Source of the DNA: Streptomyces sp. GESEQ-35
GTDB taxonomy: Bacteria; Actinomycetota; Actinomycetes; Streptomycetales; Streptomycetaceae
Reading direction: 5' to 3'
Length of the DNA: 64,000 nucleotides
NCBI RefSeq assembly: GCF_017948485.1
Contig: NZ_JAFFSX010000004.1
Span: 1-64,000 of the forward strand
In this document: piece by piece, positions 9,295 to 19,599 of the stretch
How the letters are laid out: every line of letters starts with the position of its first letter
How positions within the stretch are numbered: position 1 is the first letter of the stretch
The notes under the pieces: generated by a model
Databases searched by the model: none
The model's input: only the letters and a program-made list of their open reading frames with translations
Told to the model about the DNA's origin: nothing
Program-made: the position numbers and the translations under genes

Positions 9295-9883
9295 TCAGTC
9301 CTCGCAACGTCAGTTTCAGCAGTCGGTCCGCCAAGTCCGGGTCCGTCGGTGTCTCTTCCGCCGCCAGTGCGATCGCGTGAGTCAGCTGTAGCAGGTCGCC
9401 GATCGCTACGTCATCACGCACCGCACCTGCCTCCTGGGCCCGAGTCAGCAAGGCCTGCCCTGCCCTCCGCATCGGGTCGCTGCACCGGGCCAGGGCCGAG
9501 GTGTGGTCCTGGGAGACAGACATCAATGCCTTTGCCAGGCCCCGGTACTCGCCCGCGTGGGTGACGATCTCGCGGAGCCAGGTCACCAGGGCCGAGCAGG
9601 GTTCCGGGGCGTGCAGGAGTTCGCGGGAGCGGGCGAGCAGGTCGCTCACGCCGTCTTCGAAGACCGCGCTCAGCAGGGCGTGGCGGTTGGGGAAGTGGCG
9701 GTAGAGGGTGCCGATGCCGACGCCCGCGCGCCGGGCCACGTCCTCCAGGGAGGCGTCCGTGCCGTGCGCGGCGAAGGCGGAGCGGGCCTCGGTGAGCAGC
9801 CGGTCGTAGTTGCGGCGGGCGTCGGCGCGCATGACGCGGGGCGTCGCGGATTCCTGTGAGGTCGCGCCCACCATCGCTCCCAC
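9290..9883 (-). CDS. TetR/AcrR-family transcriptional regulator
   Basis: 197 residues. The N-terminal TetR DNA-binding domain (about 19-70) includes SLEDVARRAGVGIGTLYRHF, the classic recognition-helix signature; the all-helical C-terminal ligand domain is of a multidrug-efflux regulator type. Possible starts are GTG 9883, ATG 9874 and GTG 9871; the GGGAG sequence lies between them, so the real protein may begin up to four codons later. It converges on the DeoR gene and is separated from accA2 by a strong terminator, so it is its own unit. Ligand and targets cannot be deduced. Confidence 0.87.
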   Translation of the reverse strand: MGAMVGATSQESATPRVMRADARRNYDRLLTEARSAFAAHGTDASLEDVARRAGVGIGTLYRHFPNRHALLSAVFEDGVSDLLARSRELLHAPEPCSALVTWLREIVTHAGEYRGLAKALMSVSQDHTSALARCSDPMRRAGQALLTRAQEAGAVRDDVAIGDLLQLTHAIALAAEETPTDPDLADRLLKLTLRGLT

Positions 9884-9947
9884 CCGCTCTCGTCCACCCG
9901 TGTGTGTCTCCAGGATGCCATCGAGGCAGGCCGACCGGGCGCAGAGG

Positions 9948-9992
9948 GAAGCGCCCGGCGGACTGGCCGTTGCACAGTCCGCCGGGCGCTTC
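9948..9992. terminator. 17-bp stem terminator between tetR and accA2
   Basis: GAAGCGCCCGGCGGACT (9948-9964) pairs perfectly with 9976-9992 across an 11-base loop. It lies just after the accA2 stop (gene on the minus strand) and upstream of tetR; no T-run is evident, as is usual in Streptomyces. Confidence 0.85.
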
Positions 9993-10007
9993 AGGGCGTC
10001 GTACGAC

Positions 10008-11780
10008 TCAGTCCTTGATCTCGCAGATCACGGCGCCGGACGTGATGGAGGCGCCTACCTCGGCGGACAGGCCCTTGATGGTGCCGGTCTTGTGGGCGTT
10101 GAGGGGCTGTTCCATCTTCATGGCCTCCAGGACGACGACCAGGTCGCCTTCTTTGACCTCCTGGCCCTCCTCGACGGCGATCTTGACGATGGTGCCCTGC
10201 ATCGGGGAGGCGAGGCTGTCGCCGGAGGCCATCGGGCCGGACTTCTTCGCCGCGCGGCGCTTGGGCTTGGCGCCCGCCGCGAGGCCCGTGCGGGCCAGCG
10301 ACATGCCGAGCGAGACCGGGAGGGAGACCTCTAGGCGCTTGCCGCCGACCTCGACGACGACCGTCTCGCGGCCCGGCTCCTCGTCCGTGTCCACGTCGGC
10401 GGGGGCGGCGAAGGGCTTGATCTCGTTGACGAACTCGGTCTCGATCCAGCGCGTGTGGACCGTGAAGGGGTCCTGGCCGCCGGTGAGTTCGGGACCGAAC
10501 GCCGGGTCCTTCACCACCGCGCGGTGGAACGGGATCGCGGTCGCCATGCCCTCGACCTGGAACTCCTCCAGCGCCCGGGCGGCCCGCTGAAGGGCCTGCT
10601 CGCGGGTGGCGCCGGTGACGATCAGCTTGGCGAGCAGCGAGTCCCAGGCCGGGCCGATGACCGAGCCGGACTCGACGCCGGCGTCCAGGCGGACACCCGG
10701 ACCGGACGGCGGGTCGAACCTGGTGACCGTGCCCGGCGCCGGGAGGAAGCCCCGGCCCGGGTCCTCGCCGTTGATGCGGAACTCGAAGGAATGGCCGCGC
10801 AGTTCGGGATCGCCGTAGCCGAGTTCCTCGCCGTCGGCGATGCGGAACATCTCGCGCACCAGGTCGATGCCGGCGACCTCCTCGGTCACCGGGTGCTCCA
10901 CCTGGAGGCGGGTGTTGACCTCCAGGAAGGAGATCGTGCCGTCCATGCCGACGAGGAACTCCACGGTGCCGGCGCCGACGTAGCCGGCCTCCTTCAGGAT
11001 TGCCTTCGAGGAGGAGTACAGCTCGGCGACCTGCGCCTCGGAGAGGAAGGGCGCCGGGGCCTCCTCGACGAGCTTCTGGTGCCGGCGCTGGAGCGAGCAG
11101 TCACGCGTCGACACGACGACCACATTGCCGTGGGTGTCGGCCAGGCACTGGGTTTCGACGTGGCGCGGCTTGTCGAGGTAGCGCTCGACGAAGCACTCCC
11201 CGCGGCCGAAGGCGGCTACCGCCTCACGGACCGCCGACTCGTACAGCTCGGGCACCTCTTCGAGGGTCCGCGCGACCTTCAGACCGCGACCGCCGCCACC
11301 GAAGGCGGCCTTGATCGCGATCGGCAGCCCGTGCTCCTCGGCGAAGGCGACGACCTCGTCGGCGCCGGAGACCGGGTCGGGCGTACCCGCGACCAGCGGG
11401 GCACCCGCCCGCTGGGCGATGTGCCGGGCGGCGACCTTGTCACCCAGGTCCCGGATGGCCTGCGGCGGCGGACCGATCCAGATCAGCTCCGCGTCCAGGA
11501 CCGCCTGCGCGAAGTCGGCGTTCTCCGAGAGGAAGCCGTATCCGGGGTGGATGGCGTCCGCGCCGGACTCCCGGGCGGCGTTCAGGACCTTGGCGATGTC
11601 CAGGTAGCTGGTCGCCGGGGTGTCACCGCCCAGGGCGAACGCCTCATCCGCGGTGCGGACATGCAGAGCATCCCGGTCCGGGTCGGCGTACACGGCAACG
11701 CTCGCGATACCGGCATCCCGGCAGGCCCGGGCAACGCGGACAGCGATTTCGCCACGGTTGGCGATGAGCACCTTGCGCAC
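10008..11780 (-). CDS. accA2: Acyl-CoA carboxylase alpha subunit: biotin carboxylase plus biotin carrier
   Basis: 590 residues, the length of Streptomyces AccA1/AccA2. The N-terminal biotin carboxylase (about 1-450) opens with [13 protein letters not shown] and carries an ATP-grasp domain with the glycine loop GGGGRG. The C-terminal BCCP domain contains EAMKMEQP, with the biotinylated lysine at about 555. It carboxylates its own biotin with ATP and bicarbonate, then serves a beta subunit such as the pccB product to make methylmalonyl-CoA or malonyl-CoA. The GTG start at 11780 is preceded by AAGGAGGGAG. The biotin ligase (birA) and the epsilon and beta subunits are encoded within 6 kb, which fits one functional set. 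Confidence 0.95.
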   Translation of the reverse strand: MRKVLIANRGEIAVRVARACRDAGIASVAVYADPDRDALHVRTADEAFALGGDTPATSYLDIAKVLNAARESGADAIHPGYGFLSENADFAQAVLDAELIWIGPPPQAIRDLGDKVAARHIAQRAGAPLVAGTPDPVSGADEVVAFAEEHGLPIAIKAAFGGGGRGLKVARTLEEVPELYESAVREAVAAFGRGECFVERYLDKPRHVETQCLADTHGNVVVVSTRDCSLQRRHQKLVEEAPAPFLSEAQVAELYSSSKAILKEAGYVGAGTVEFLVGMDGTISFLEVNTRLQVEHPVTEEVAGIDLVREMFRIADGEELGYGDPELRGHSFEFRINGEDPGRGFLPAPGTVTRFDPPSGPGVRLDAGVESGSVIGPAWDSLLAKLIVTGATREQALQRAARALEEFQVEGMATAIPFHRAVVKDPAFGPELTGGQDPFTVHTRWIETEFVNEIKPFAAPADVDTDEEPGRETVVVEVGGKRLEVSLPVSLGMSLARTGLAAGAKPKRRAAKKSGPMASGDSLASPMQGTIVKIAVEEGQEVKEGDLVVVLEAMKMEQPLNAHKTGTIKGLSAEVGASITSGAVICEIKD

Positions 11781-12144
11781 GATTGAGGCTCCCTCCTTGA
11801 AACAAGCCGAGTTTAGGGACTGCCGACACGACACTTCGACCCGTCCCCAATGGTGAGCTTGCCCACACGGAGCGTGATACGAGGCTTGCTCGACCCGCGA
11901 AATCCCTTGTCGCACCTCGGTACGCAGGACTCCTCCCGAAAACCCTAGCCCCCCGATGTGGTCAAGGTCTCTGTGAGAGCGTGCTGCGCCACACTCTGTT
12001 TCTTTGTGGAGTCCCTACGAATGGCCCAATGATTCTTTGCCCTCCGCAGAACCCTTGTCCCGCGGTTTACCCGTTAGTAGCGTTCACGCTGTATCGAACG
12101 TACTCGAGGTAACAAGGGCTCGGCTTGAGAGTGGGTGGGGACCG
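11781..12144. other. Divergent intergenic region between accA2 and a membrane protein gene
   Basis: A gene-free region of 364 bases. It holds the accA2 ribosome-binding site (near 11798) and is less GC-rich than its surroundings. The segment 12064-12116 (TTTACCCGTTAGTAGC, then GTTCACGCTGTATCG) is the likeliest promoter and leader of the rightward gene. No box could be assigned with certainty and no RNA gene is evident. Confidence 0.5.
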
Positions 12145-12624
12145 GTGGTGCGCAGACCGGTGGCGTGGATCGTGGCGGTCGTGCTGTTCGTGGAGGCGCT
12201 CTTCATCGCCGCGTTGAACTGGTTCCTGGGGATCGTCGTCGACCGCCAGGACATGTCCCTGGCCGGCCTCGACCCGGACATGATGTCCCTGTCCTCGAAG
12301 ATCGGCGGTGTGCTCTTCGGCCTCTACTTCGCCTTCTGTGGCCTGGTCGCCCTGCTCGTGGCCCTGCGGGGCCGCCGCCCCGCCGGCTTCGGCCGCGTCC
12401 TGCTGATCAGCTGCGCCGTGGTGCACGGCCTGCTGGGCGCCTTCACCTGGGGCCTGGTGGGCTGGCCGGCGTTCCTGTTCATGATGGTGGTGCTCGGCTT
12501 CATCGTGCTGCTGCTGATGACGTACGACGCCGAGGAGGGGCCCGTCGCCCAGGAACCCGAGGACAGCAGGCCCGGCAACGGCGGCTCCCCGGTCACCCCT
12601 GGACCGGCGCCCACAACTCCGTGA
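12145..12624 (+). CDS. Four-helix membrane protein of unknown function
   Basis: About 159 residues if translation starts at one of the tandem GTG codons at 12145/12148; the frame stays open back to 12004, but upstream sequence is not protein-like. Four hydrophobic segments lie at about 8-28, 52-74, 81-102 and 105-128, followed by an acidic, Pro-rich cytoplasmic tail. A short loop ([15 protein letters not shown]) links helices 1 and 2. No family was recognised beyond 'conserved membrane protein'. It is divergent from accA2, and its last 32 bases overlap the end of maf on the other strand. Confidence 0.75.
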   Translation: MVRRPVAWIVAVVLFVEALFIAALNWFLGIVVDRQDMSLAGLDPDMMSLSSKIGGVLFGLYFAFCGLVALLVALRGRRPAGFGRVLLISCAVVHGLLGAFTWGLVGWPAFLFMMVVLGFIVLLLMTYDAEEGPVAQEPEDSRPGNGGSPVTPGPAPTTP

Positions 12625-13213
12625 TCTGCACGCCGAGTTCGGCCAGCAGCCGGCGGACGAGGGGCAGGCTGATGCCGATCACGTTGCCGTGGTCGCCGTC
12701 GATGCCGTCGATGAACGGCGCCGACCGGCCGTCGAGCGTGAACGCCCCGGCGACGTAGAGGGGTTCGCCCGAGGCGACGTACGCGGCGATCTCCTCGTCG
12801 GTCGGCTCGCCGAAGCGGACGACGGTGGAGGCGGTGGCGGAGACGTACCGGCCGGTGACGGTGTCGTAGACGCAGTGCCCCGTCTGGAGCGTTCCCGCCC
12901 GCCCGCGCATCGCCTTCCAGCGGGCGGTGGCCTCCTCGGGGTCGGCGGGCTTGCCGAGGGCCTCGCCGTCCAGGTCGAGCACCGAGTCGCAGCCGATCAC
13001 CAGCGCGCCGAGGACCTCCGGTTTTGCCGCGACGACGGAGGCCTTGGCCTCGGCGAGGGCGAGCGCCAGCTCGGCCGGGGTGGGCGCGGTGACGGCGTCC
13101 TCGTCGACGCCGCTGACGATCACCTCGGGGGCGAGTCCGGCCTGGCGGAGGAGGTTCAGGCGGGCGGGGGACTGGGAGGCGAGCACGAGGCGGCGGGGCG
13201 GCGCGTCTGTCAT
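12593..13213 (-). CDS. maf: Maf-family nucleoside triphosphate pyrophosphatase
   Basis: 206 residues. The N-terminal [15 protein letters not shown] is the Maf signature (S-x-S-P-R-R type). [12 protein letters not shown] supplies the metal-binding Asp, and [15 protein letters not shown] and the C-terminal [14 protein letters not shown] complete the fold. Maf enzymes hydrolyse non-canonical or modified NTPs to NMP and pyrophosphate (house-cleaning) and are linked to septum regulation. It is placed downstream of accE on the same strand, as in mycobacteria (accD5-accE5-maf), and overlaps the convergent membrane-protein gene by 32 bases. Confidence 0.93.
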   Translation of the reverse strand: MTDAPPRRLVLASQSPARLNLLRQAGLAPEVIVSGVDEDAVTAPTPAELALALAEAKASVVAAKPEVLGALVIGCDSVLDLDGEALGKPADPEEATARWKAMRGRAGTLQTGHCVYDTVTGRYVSATASTVVRFGEPTDEEIAAYVASGEPLYVAGAFTLDGRSAPFIDGIDGDHGNVIGISLPLVRRLLAELGVQITELWAPVQG

Positions 13214-13244
13214 GCGTTCAGCGTATCGGCGGTGTCGCTGCCGC

Positions 13245-13373
13245 TCAGCCCAGGCCGATCACGATCATCGCCAGGACCATGGCCAGGGCCATGAGAATGC
13301 CGAGCCTCCGGAGCATGTTCTGCGTTTCGCGCAGCTCCTCCGGGGGTTCGTTCTCGGGGTCCGACCACAGCAT
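13245..13373 (-). CDS. Small membrane peptide (42 residues) between accE and maf
   Basis: An ATG-to-TGA frame of 43 codons. The first half is charged ([13 protein letters not shown]) and the second half is one hydrophobic helix (about residues 24-41: [12 protein letters not shown]) ending right at the C-terminus. The layout, a soluble acidic head and a C-terminal tail anchor, and the position exactly between maf and the carboxylase subunits suggest a real gene. A GGTG lies three bases before the ATG. Function unknown; it could associate with the carboxylase or with Maf at the membrane, which is speculation. Confidence 0.7.
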   Translation of the reverse strand: MLWSDPENEPPEELRETQNMLRRLGILMALAMVLAMIVIGLG

Positions 13374-13450
13374 GTCACCAGCGTGGGGCTGGGCGGGGGA
13401 GGGCGCCTGAGTACGCGTACTCAAGTTGGTACCCAGGGTGGCCCTACTGT

Positions 13451-13533
13451 GCGCGGTTCCCCGCGCCCCTGGTGAAGTCGGCGGCGCTTCGGGAGCGCCC
13501 CGAAGGGGCGCGGGGAACTGCGCGACCAGCCAC
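13451..13533. repeat. Two facing family-1 repeats with a hairpin
   Basis: A forward copy (13451-13470, one mismatch in the core) faces a reverse copy (13495-13533). The reverse copy includes GCGCCCC-GAA-GGGGCGC (13495-13511). Together they can form a long stem between the small membrane peptide gene and accE, and may attenuate transcription from accE into maf. Confidence 0.85.
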
Positions 13534-13562
13534 GATGGCGCCGCAGCATCGCAGGGGAGCGC

Positions 13563-13772
13563 TCAGCCCGGCCAGAACGTGCGGGTCCATGTCGTGGGGC
13601 CCGGCTGCGGCAGGCGGTGAGCCGCGATCCTTGCCGGGTCCGCCCAGGCGTCCCTGGCTCGTGTGGCGCCGGACGGCTCTGCTGCTGCCGCCGCGGCGCG
13701 GGCTCGGACCACCGCCAGGGCGGCGGCCAGTTCCTCCGGGGTCGGGTTGCCCCGTACGACCTTGATGGTCAT
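13563..13772 (-). CDS. accE: Acyl-CoA carboxylase epsilon subunit
   Basis: 69 residues. MTIKVVRGNPTPEELAAAL is the typical start of AccE/PccE epsilon subunits, a short helical peptide that bridges and activates the alpha and beta subunits. An Ala-rich helix and a short DAWADP-like tail follow. The ribosome-binding site AGGAGCC is ideally spaced. It begins nine bases after the beta-subunit stop, so the two are co-transcribed. A facing pair of family-1 repeats follows it. Confidence 0.9.
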   Translation of the reverse strand: MTIKVVRGNPTPEELAAALAVVRARAAAAAAEPSGATRARDAWADPARIAAHRLPQPGPTTWTRTFWPG

Positions 13773-13780
13773 GGTGGCTC

Positions 13781-15400
<1,620 letters not shown>

Positions 15401-15510
15401 CGGGATGGCGCTCCCTGCCTGCTCAAAAGGGGGGACGGTTACTCATCCGTAGCGTAGTGGGGTGCCTACCAATCGGCAGTGCGGCGTTTACCACACCTAG
15501 GGTGGCTTGC

Positions 15511-16380
15511 ATGACGCCGCGAGATGCAGCAGAGCCGAACGACAGCAGCAGGTGGTCCGATCTGGACCGGCCGCCCCTCAACGCCGCCGCGCTGCGACGG
15601 GGGCTCGTGCGGGAGGACCGACTGTGGTCCGAGGTGACGCTCGTGCCGAGCACCGGTTCCACCAACTCCGACCTCGTGGCCCTGGCGAACGCGGGCAAGG
15701 CGGCCGAGGGCGCCGTCCTCGTCGCCGAGGAGCAGACCGCCGGGCGTGGGCGTCTCGACCGGCAGTGGACGGCTCCGGCCCGGTCCGGCCTCTTCTTCTC
15801 CGTCCTGCTCCGGCCGGCCGAGGTGCCGGTGGCCCGGTGGGGGTGGGTGCCGCTGCTCACCGGCGTCGCGGTCGCGACGGGGCTCTCCCGCGCGGCGGGC
15901 GTGGATACGGCACTCAAGTGGCCCAACGACCTGCTGCTGACTGTCGGCGGCGAGGAACGCAAGGCGGGCGGAATCCTCGCGGAGCGGGCCGGGAGCGACG
16001 CCGTGGTGGTCGGCGTCGGCATCAATGTGACCCTGCGCGAGGACGAGCTCCCGGTGCCGGGTGCCGGTTCACTGGCCCTGGCGGGGGCCGTGAGCACGGA
16101 CCGGGATCCCTTGCTGCGGGCCGTGCTGCGGTCGCTGGAGGAGTGGTACGGGCGGTGGCGGTCGGCCGGCGGTGATCCGGCGGCGAGCGGGCTCCAGGAG
16201 ACGTATGCGGCGGGATGCGCGACGTTGGGGAGGAAGGTGCGGGCAGAGTTGCCGGGCGATCGGTCGATCACAGGTGAGGCGGTGGCGATCGACGGCGACG
16301 GCCGGCTGGTTCTGGCGACGGAGGAGGGTGTGCAGGAGCCGGTGGGGGCGGGCGACATCGTTCACTTGCGACCGGCTTGA
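15511..16380 (+). CDS. birA: Biotin-[acetyl-CoA-carboxylase] ligase
   Basis: 289 residues. The catalytic core contains STGSTNSDL, the biotinyl-AMP loop AGRGRLDRQW and KWPNDLLL, followed by a small SH3-like C-terminal domain (about 240-289). There is no N-terminal helix-turn-helix, so it is a group I, non-regulatory ligase. It attaches biotin to the carrier lysine of the alpha subunit encoded nearby. The ATG is preceded by TAGGGT eight bases upstream and no Shine-Dalgarno, suggesting a leaderless transcript. It is divergent from pccB with 110 bases between. Confidence 0.93.
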   Translation: MTPRDAAEPNDSSRWSDLDRPPLNAAALRRGLVREDRLWSEVTLVPSTGSTNSDLVALANAGKAAEGAVLVAEEQTAGRGRLDRQWTAPARSGLFFSVLLRPAEVPVARWGWVPLLTGVAVATGLSRAAGVDTALKWPNDLLLTVGGEERKAGGILAERAGSDAVVVGVGINVTLREDELPVPGAGSLALAGAVSTDRDPLLRAVLRSLEEWYGRWRSAGGDPAASGLQETYAAGCATLGRKVRAELPGDRSITGEAVAIDGDGRLVLATEEGVQEPVGAGDIVHLRPA

Positions 16381-16420
16381 GTTCCTCATGCGGTGCCTCT
16401 TGACGTCGGTCGGCAAAAAC

Positions 16421-16492
16421 CAGCCCGTCCGGCGTTTGAGGACGAGGCCTTTCGGGCCGAAGCGGGGGTCTGGGGGCGGCAGCCCCCAGCGA
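16421..16492. repeat. Family-3 intergenic repeat (inverted copy)
   Basis: Bases 16421-16443 are the exact reverse complement of 4985-5007 in the 233-bp element. Similarity continues into GGGGGTCTGGGGGC and a CTGGGGGCxGCAGCCCCCAG-like hairpin. It lies between birA and the adenylate cyclase gene. Confidence 0.8.
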
Positions 16493-16569
16493 GGGCCGCA
16501 CCAACGCCGGGTGCCCTTCCGAACCGCCGGTCACGAAAGCTTCCGCTGCCACGGAGTGACGTGCCGCAC

Positions 16570-16614
16570 ATCTGCCGTAAAGTTGACCGCGGTCGATACC
16601 TGACCGCGGCAGAT
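16570..16614 (+). promoter_or_regulatory. Nested palindromes upstream of the adenylate cyclase gene
   Basis: ATCTGCCG (16570-16577) and CGGCAGAT (16607-16614) form an inverted repeat around the perfect palindrome GACCGCGGTC (16585-16594). TTGACC overlaps the palindrome but lacks a well-spaced -10. Possible operator and leader of the cyclase gene, 17 bases before its GTG start. Confidence 0.4.
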
Positions 16615-16630
16615 CGGAAGGGCAGCAGGC

Positions 16631-17803
16631 GTGACCGTCGACGACACGGGCTCCGGCAGGGACCCGGACGGCCGGGTGGATGCGCTCTCGGCTTCGATCG
16701 AGCGGCGGGACTCCCATGACCGGGAGGACCCGCAGGCCGCCGACCCCGGCGAGAACCCCCTTGCCCTGCGCCTCGAACAGCTCATCCTCGGCGCGGAACG
16801 GCGTTACACCCCCTTCCAGGCCGCCCGCAGCGCGGGCGTCTCCATGGAGCTGGCCTCCCGCTTCTGGCGGGCGATGGGCTTCGCCGACATCGGACAGGCC
16901 AAGGCGCTCACGGAGGCGGACGTACTGGCGCTGCGGCGGCTCGCCGGTCTCGTCGAGGCGGGGCTGCTGAGCGAGGCGATGGCCGTGCAGGTGGCGCGGT
17001 CCACCGGGCAGACCACCGCCCGGCTGGCCGAGTGGCAGATGGACTCCTTCCTGGAGGGCCTGACCGAGCCGCCCGAGCCCGGCATGACGCGCACCGAGGT
17101 GACCTACCCGATCATCGAGCTGCTCCTGCCGGAACTGGAGGAGTTCCTCGTCTACGTCTGGCGGCGCCAGCTCGCGGCCTCGGCGGGCCGGGTCATCCAG
17201 GGCGCCGACGACGAGGAGATGGTCGACCGCCGCCTCGCCGTCGGCTTCGCGGACCTCGTCGGCTTCACGCGGCTGACCCGCCGTATGGAAGAAGAGGAAC
17301 TCGGCGAACTGGTCGAGGCCTTCGAGACCACCGCCGCCGACCTGGTGGCCGCGCACGGCGGACGGCTCGTCAAGACGCTCGGCGACGAGGTGCTCTACAG
17401 CGCCGACGACGCGGGCGTGGCCGCCGAGATCGCCCTGCGCCTGATCGAGACCATGGCGCACGACGAGACGATGCCCGAACTGCGCGTCGGCATCGCCTTC
17501 GGCACGGTGACCACCCGGATGGGCGATGTCTTCGGTACAACGGTGAACCTGGCCTCGCGGCTGACGTCGATAGCGCCCCGTGACGCCGTCCTCGTCGACA
17601 GTGCCTTGGCGGAGGAGCTGATCCGTACGGGAGACGCCCCGGCGTCCGAGGCGGAGGCGGCCGAGGCTGCGGCTGCCGCGGAGAAGGAGGGGGAGGAGCC
17701 GCCGGCGTTTCGCTTCGCGCTTCAGCCGATGTGGCAGCGGCCGGTGCGGGGACTTGGTGTGGTCGAACCCTGGCTGCTTACGCGGCGCGCGCCGTTGGGG
17801 TGA
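16631..17803 (+). CDS. cya: Class III adenylate cyclase
   Basis: 390 residues, matching the single adenylate cyclase of Streptomyces. An N-terminal helical region (about 35-110: RRYTPFQAARSAGVSMELASRFW, MerR-like helices) is followed by a class III cyclase domain (about 195-345). Catalytic features: first metal Asp in GFADLVGFT, second metal Asp in LGDEVLYS, and transition-state Asn/Arg in VNLASRLTS. It makes cAMP from ATP in the cytoplasm; in S. coelicolor cAMP influences germination and development. An Ala/Glu-rich insert lies near the C-terminus. The GTG start is preceded by a purine-rich GGAAGGGCAGCAGG. Its position just after birA matches the S. coelicolor order as I remember it. Confidence 0.93.
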   Translation: MTVDDTGSGRDPDGRVDALSASIERRDSHDREDPQAADPGENPLALRLEQLILGAERRYTPFQAARSAGVSMELASRFWRAMGFADIGQAKALTEADVLALRRLAGLVEAGLLSEAMAVQVARSTGQTTARLAEWQMDSFLEGLTEPPEPGMTRTEVTYPIIELLLPELEEFLVYVWRRQLAASAGRVIQGADDEEMVDRRLAVGFADLVGFTRLTRRMEEEELGELVEAFETTAADLVAAHGGRLVKTLGDEVLYSADDAGVAAEIALRLIETMAHDETMPELRVGIAFGTVTTRMGDVFGTTVNLASRLTSIAPRDAVLVDSALAEELIRTGDAPASEAEAAEAAAAAEKEGEEPPAFRFALQPMWQRPVRGLGVVEPWLLTRRAPLG

Positions 17804-17830
17804 CGGTTGTGTGTCGGCTGCGGGCCGGTG

Positions 17831-17870
17831 GGGGCTTGTCGCGCAGTTCCCCGCGCCCCTTACGGGGCGC
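17831..17870 (+). repeat. Family-1 repeat with terminator hairpin
   Basis: Contains the core GCGCAGTTCCCCGCGCCCC and the hairpin GCGCCCC-TTAC-GGGGCGC (17853-17870), placed between the convergent cya and the Thr/Pro-rich protein gene. Confidence 0.85.
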
Positions 17871-17882
17871 GTTGCAGTTCGC

Positions 17883-18377
17883 TTAATCGTTGGTGATCAG
17901 TGGGTCCACGCACAGGTCGATGACCGGGATGCAGATTCCGGGCTGATCCGGTGTCGGGGAGTTGGTGGGCTGGGTGGGCGTGGGCGTCGGCCGTGGGGTG
18001 TTGGTCGTCGTCGCCGATGTGGTGGGTGTCTCGGGGGCGTCCGTCGGCGTGAGGGGCGCCTTCGTGGGCGTCGCGAACTGCGTCTTCGTCGGTGCTGGTG
18101 TCGTGCTCGGGCCGCGCGGCACGGAAGCGGTCGTGGGGATTGCCGTGGGGGAGGCCGCGAGGGTGGATTCGGTGTTCGGCGACTGGTCGGTGCCGGGATC
18201 GGGGCGGGGCTCGGCCTCCGCGGTGCCGAGATTGCCGACGCCGGAGTCGGGGGTCATGCGTACGAGGCTCAGGACGCCGGCGGCCATGGCGAGGCCTCCG
18301 GCGGCGAGGAGCAGTTTGCGGGGGCGGGGTTTGCGGTGGCGGCCGCGCTGACGTGGTGGTGTGTTCTGGTCCGTCAC
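17883..18377 (-). CDS. Membrane-anchored Thr/Pro-rich protein, unknown function
   Basis: 164 residues. A very basic cytoplasmic N-terminus (QRGRHRKPRPRK) precedes one hydrophobic segment (about 22-40). A long, low-complexity Thr/Pro/Ser region (about 55-145) follows, ending in a short conserved-looking CIPVIDLCVDPL with two Cys. The topology suggests an extracytoplasmic stalk with a small disulfide-closed tip. GTG start with GGGAGG at good spacing. Convergent with cya. No family recognised. Confidence 0.75.
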   Translation of the reverse strand: MTDQNTPPRQRGRHRKPRPRKLLLAAGGLAMAAGVLSLVRMTPDSGVGNLGTAEAEPRPDPGTDQSPNTESTLAASPTAIPTTASVPRGPSTTPAPTKTQFATPTKAPLTPTDAPETPTTSATTTNTPRPTPTPTQPTNSPTPDQPGICIPVIDLCVDPLITND

Positions 18378-18536
18378 CGCGATGCCTCCCCGATGCGTTC
18401 GCGCCCCCGTTGCGCGTGGCGATGCGCACGTTATGCGCTCCTGTGGGAGGTCAGGCCGGAGTCGGGCGGGATGTCACCCGAAGGGGGAGCCTTTCCCTGG
18501 CCCGGGATGGCTGCGATGATCGGGGCGGATGCTGTT

Positions 18537-18552
18537 GTTAACCCGCGTTAAC
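18537..18552. promoter_or_regulatory. Direct/inverted GTTAAC pair before the enoyl-CoA hydratase gene
   Basis: GTTAAC (18537-18542) and GTTAAC (18547-18552) are themselves palindromic and four bases apart, ending 12 bases before the start codon. Candidate operator for the hydratase gene. Confidence 0.45.
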
Positions 18553-18564
18553 CCGGAGGGTGTC

Positions 18565-19374
18565 ATGAGCGAGGAACGGTTCGGGGAGTTCGTGCTGGTG
18601 CGGCGTCACGGCGACGGGGCCGTCGGGCACGTCGCCGAGCTCGCCCTCGATCGGCCCAAGGCCATGAACGCCGTGTCGACGGAGATGGCCCGCTCCGTCG
18701 CGGCGGCCTGTGCGGCGCTGGGGGGCGACAAGGACGTACGGGTGGTCGTGCTGACGTCGACCCATGAGCGGGCCTTCTGTGTCGGGGCCGACCTGAAGGA
18801 GCGGAACTCCTTCAGCGACGCCGAGCTGGTGCGGCAGCGGCCGGTGGCGCGGGGTGCGTACACCGGGGTGCTGGAGCTGCCGGTGCCGGCGATCGCGGCC
18901 GTGCACGGGTTTGCGCTGGGCGGTGGGTTCGAGCTGGCGCTGTCGTGCGACGTGATCGTGGCGGACCGGACGGCTGTCGTGGGGTTGCCCGAGGTGTCGG
19001 TGGGGGTGATTCCGGGCGGCGGTGGTACGCAGCTGCTGCCGCGGCGGGTGGGGGCGGCGCGGGCGGCCGAGCTGATCTTCTCGGCGCGGCGGGTCGAGGC
19101 CGAGGAGGCGCGGGAGCTGGGGCTCGTGGACCAGCTGGTGGAGGCCGGGCGGGACCGGGAGGAGGCGCTGGCGCTGGCGTCCCGGATCGCGGCGAACTCT
19201 CCCGTGGGGCTGCGGGCGGCCAAGCGTGCGCTGCGGGTGGGGTACGGGCTCGATCTGCGCGCCGGGCTGGAGGTGGAGGACTCGGCGTGGCGTGCGGTGG
19301 CGTTCTCGGGGGACCGGGCGGAGGGGGTGGCGGCGTTCAACGAGAAGCGGCGGGCCGAGTGGCCGGGGGAGTAG
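18565..19374 (+). CDS. Enoyl-CoA hydratase/isomerase family protein
   Basis: 269 residues, the crotonase length. The oxyanion hole is formed by AFCVGADLKE and by ALGGGFELALSCD; the Glu of PEVSVGVIPGGGG is in the place of the catalytic acid. Typically hydrates trans-2-enoyl-CoA in beta-oxidation or branched-chain catabolism; exact substrate unknown. The ATG at 18565 was chosen over an upstream in-frame start because GGAGGG precedes it closely. It stands alone downstream of an inverted repeat and is followed by a family-2 repeat. Confidence 0.9.
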   Translation: MSEERFGEFVLVRRHGDGAVGHVAELALDRPKAMNAVSTEMARSVAAACAALGGDKDVRVVVLTSTHERAFCVGADLKERNSFSDAELVRQRPVARGAYTGVLELPVPAIAAVHGFALGGGFELALSCDVIVADRTAVVGLPEVSVGVIPGGGGTQLLPRRVGAARAAELIFSARRVEAEEARELGLVDQLVEAGRDREEALALASRIAANSPVGLRAAKRALRVGYGLDLRAGLEVEDSAWRAVAFSGDRAEGVAAFNEKRRAEWPGE

Positions 19375-19386
19375 AGCGGTCTGCTT

Positions 19387-19500
19387 GAACGGCACCCGGC
19401 GTTGGTGCTGGGCGGGGGTGGGTCGCGCAGCCCGGCGCCGACGGGGCGCCGCCTGCGCCCACCCGTGCCGCCCCAGGCGGCACGCATGCCCGCAGCTGGG
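19387..19500 (-). repeat. Family-2 intergenic repeat
   Basis: Reverse-oriented copy of the unit at 35905-36040. Shared blocks include GGGTGGGTCGCGCAGCCCGG, GCCTGCGCCCACCCGTGCCG and GGCGGCACGCATGCCCGCAG. The inner hairpin GTGCCGCC-CCA-GGCGGCAC is prominent. It lies between the hydratase and GGDEF genes. Confidence 0.8.
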
Positions 19501-19599
19501 GCGGGACGGCTGCCCGTGGCTGCGGTGGGGCTGCGGCGCCGCCCACCTGTTCGCCGCATCAATGTCCCGGTTCGCCCCAAACCTCCCTAGCCTGGAGTG

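Noticed and set aside
15423..16358. 311-codon minus-strand frame opposite birA
   Set aside because: Ser/Thr/Pro-rich shadow; birA motifs are complete on the plus strand.
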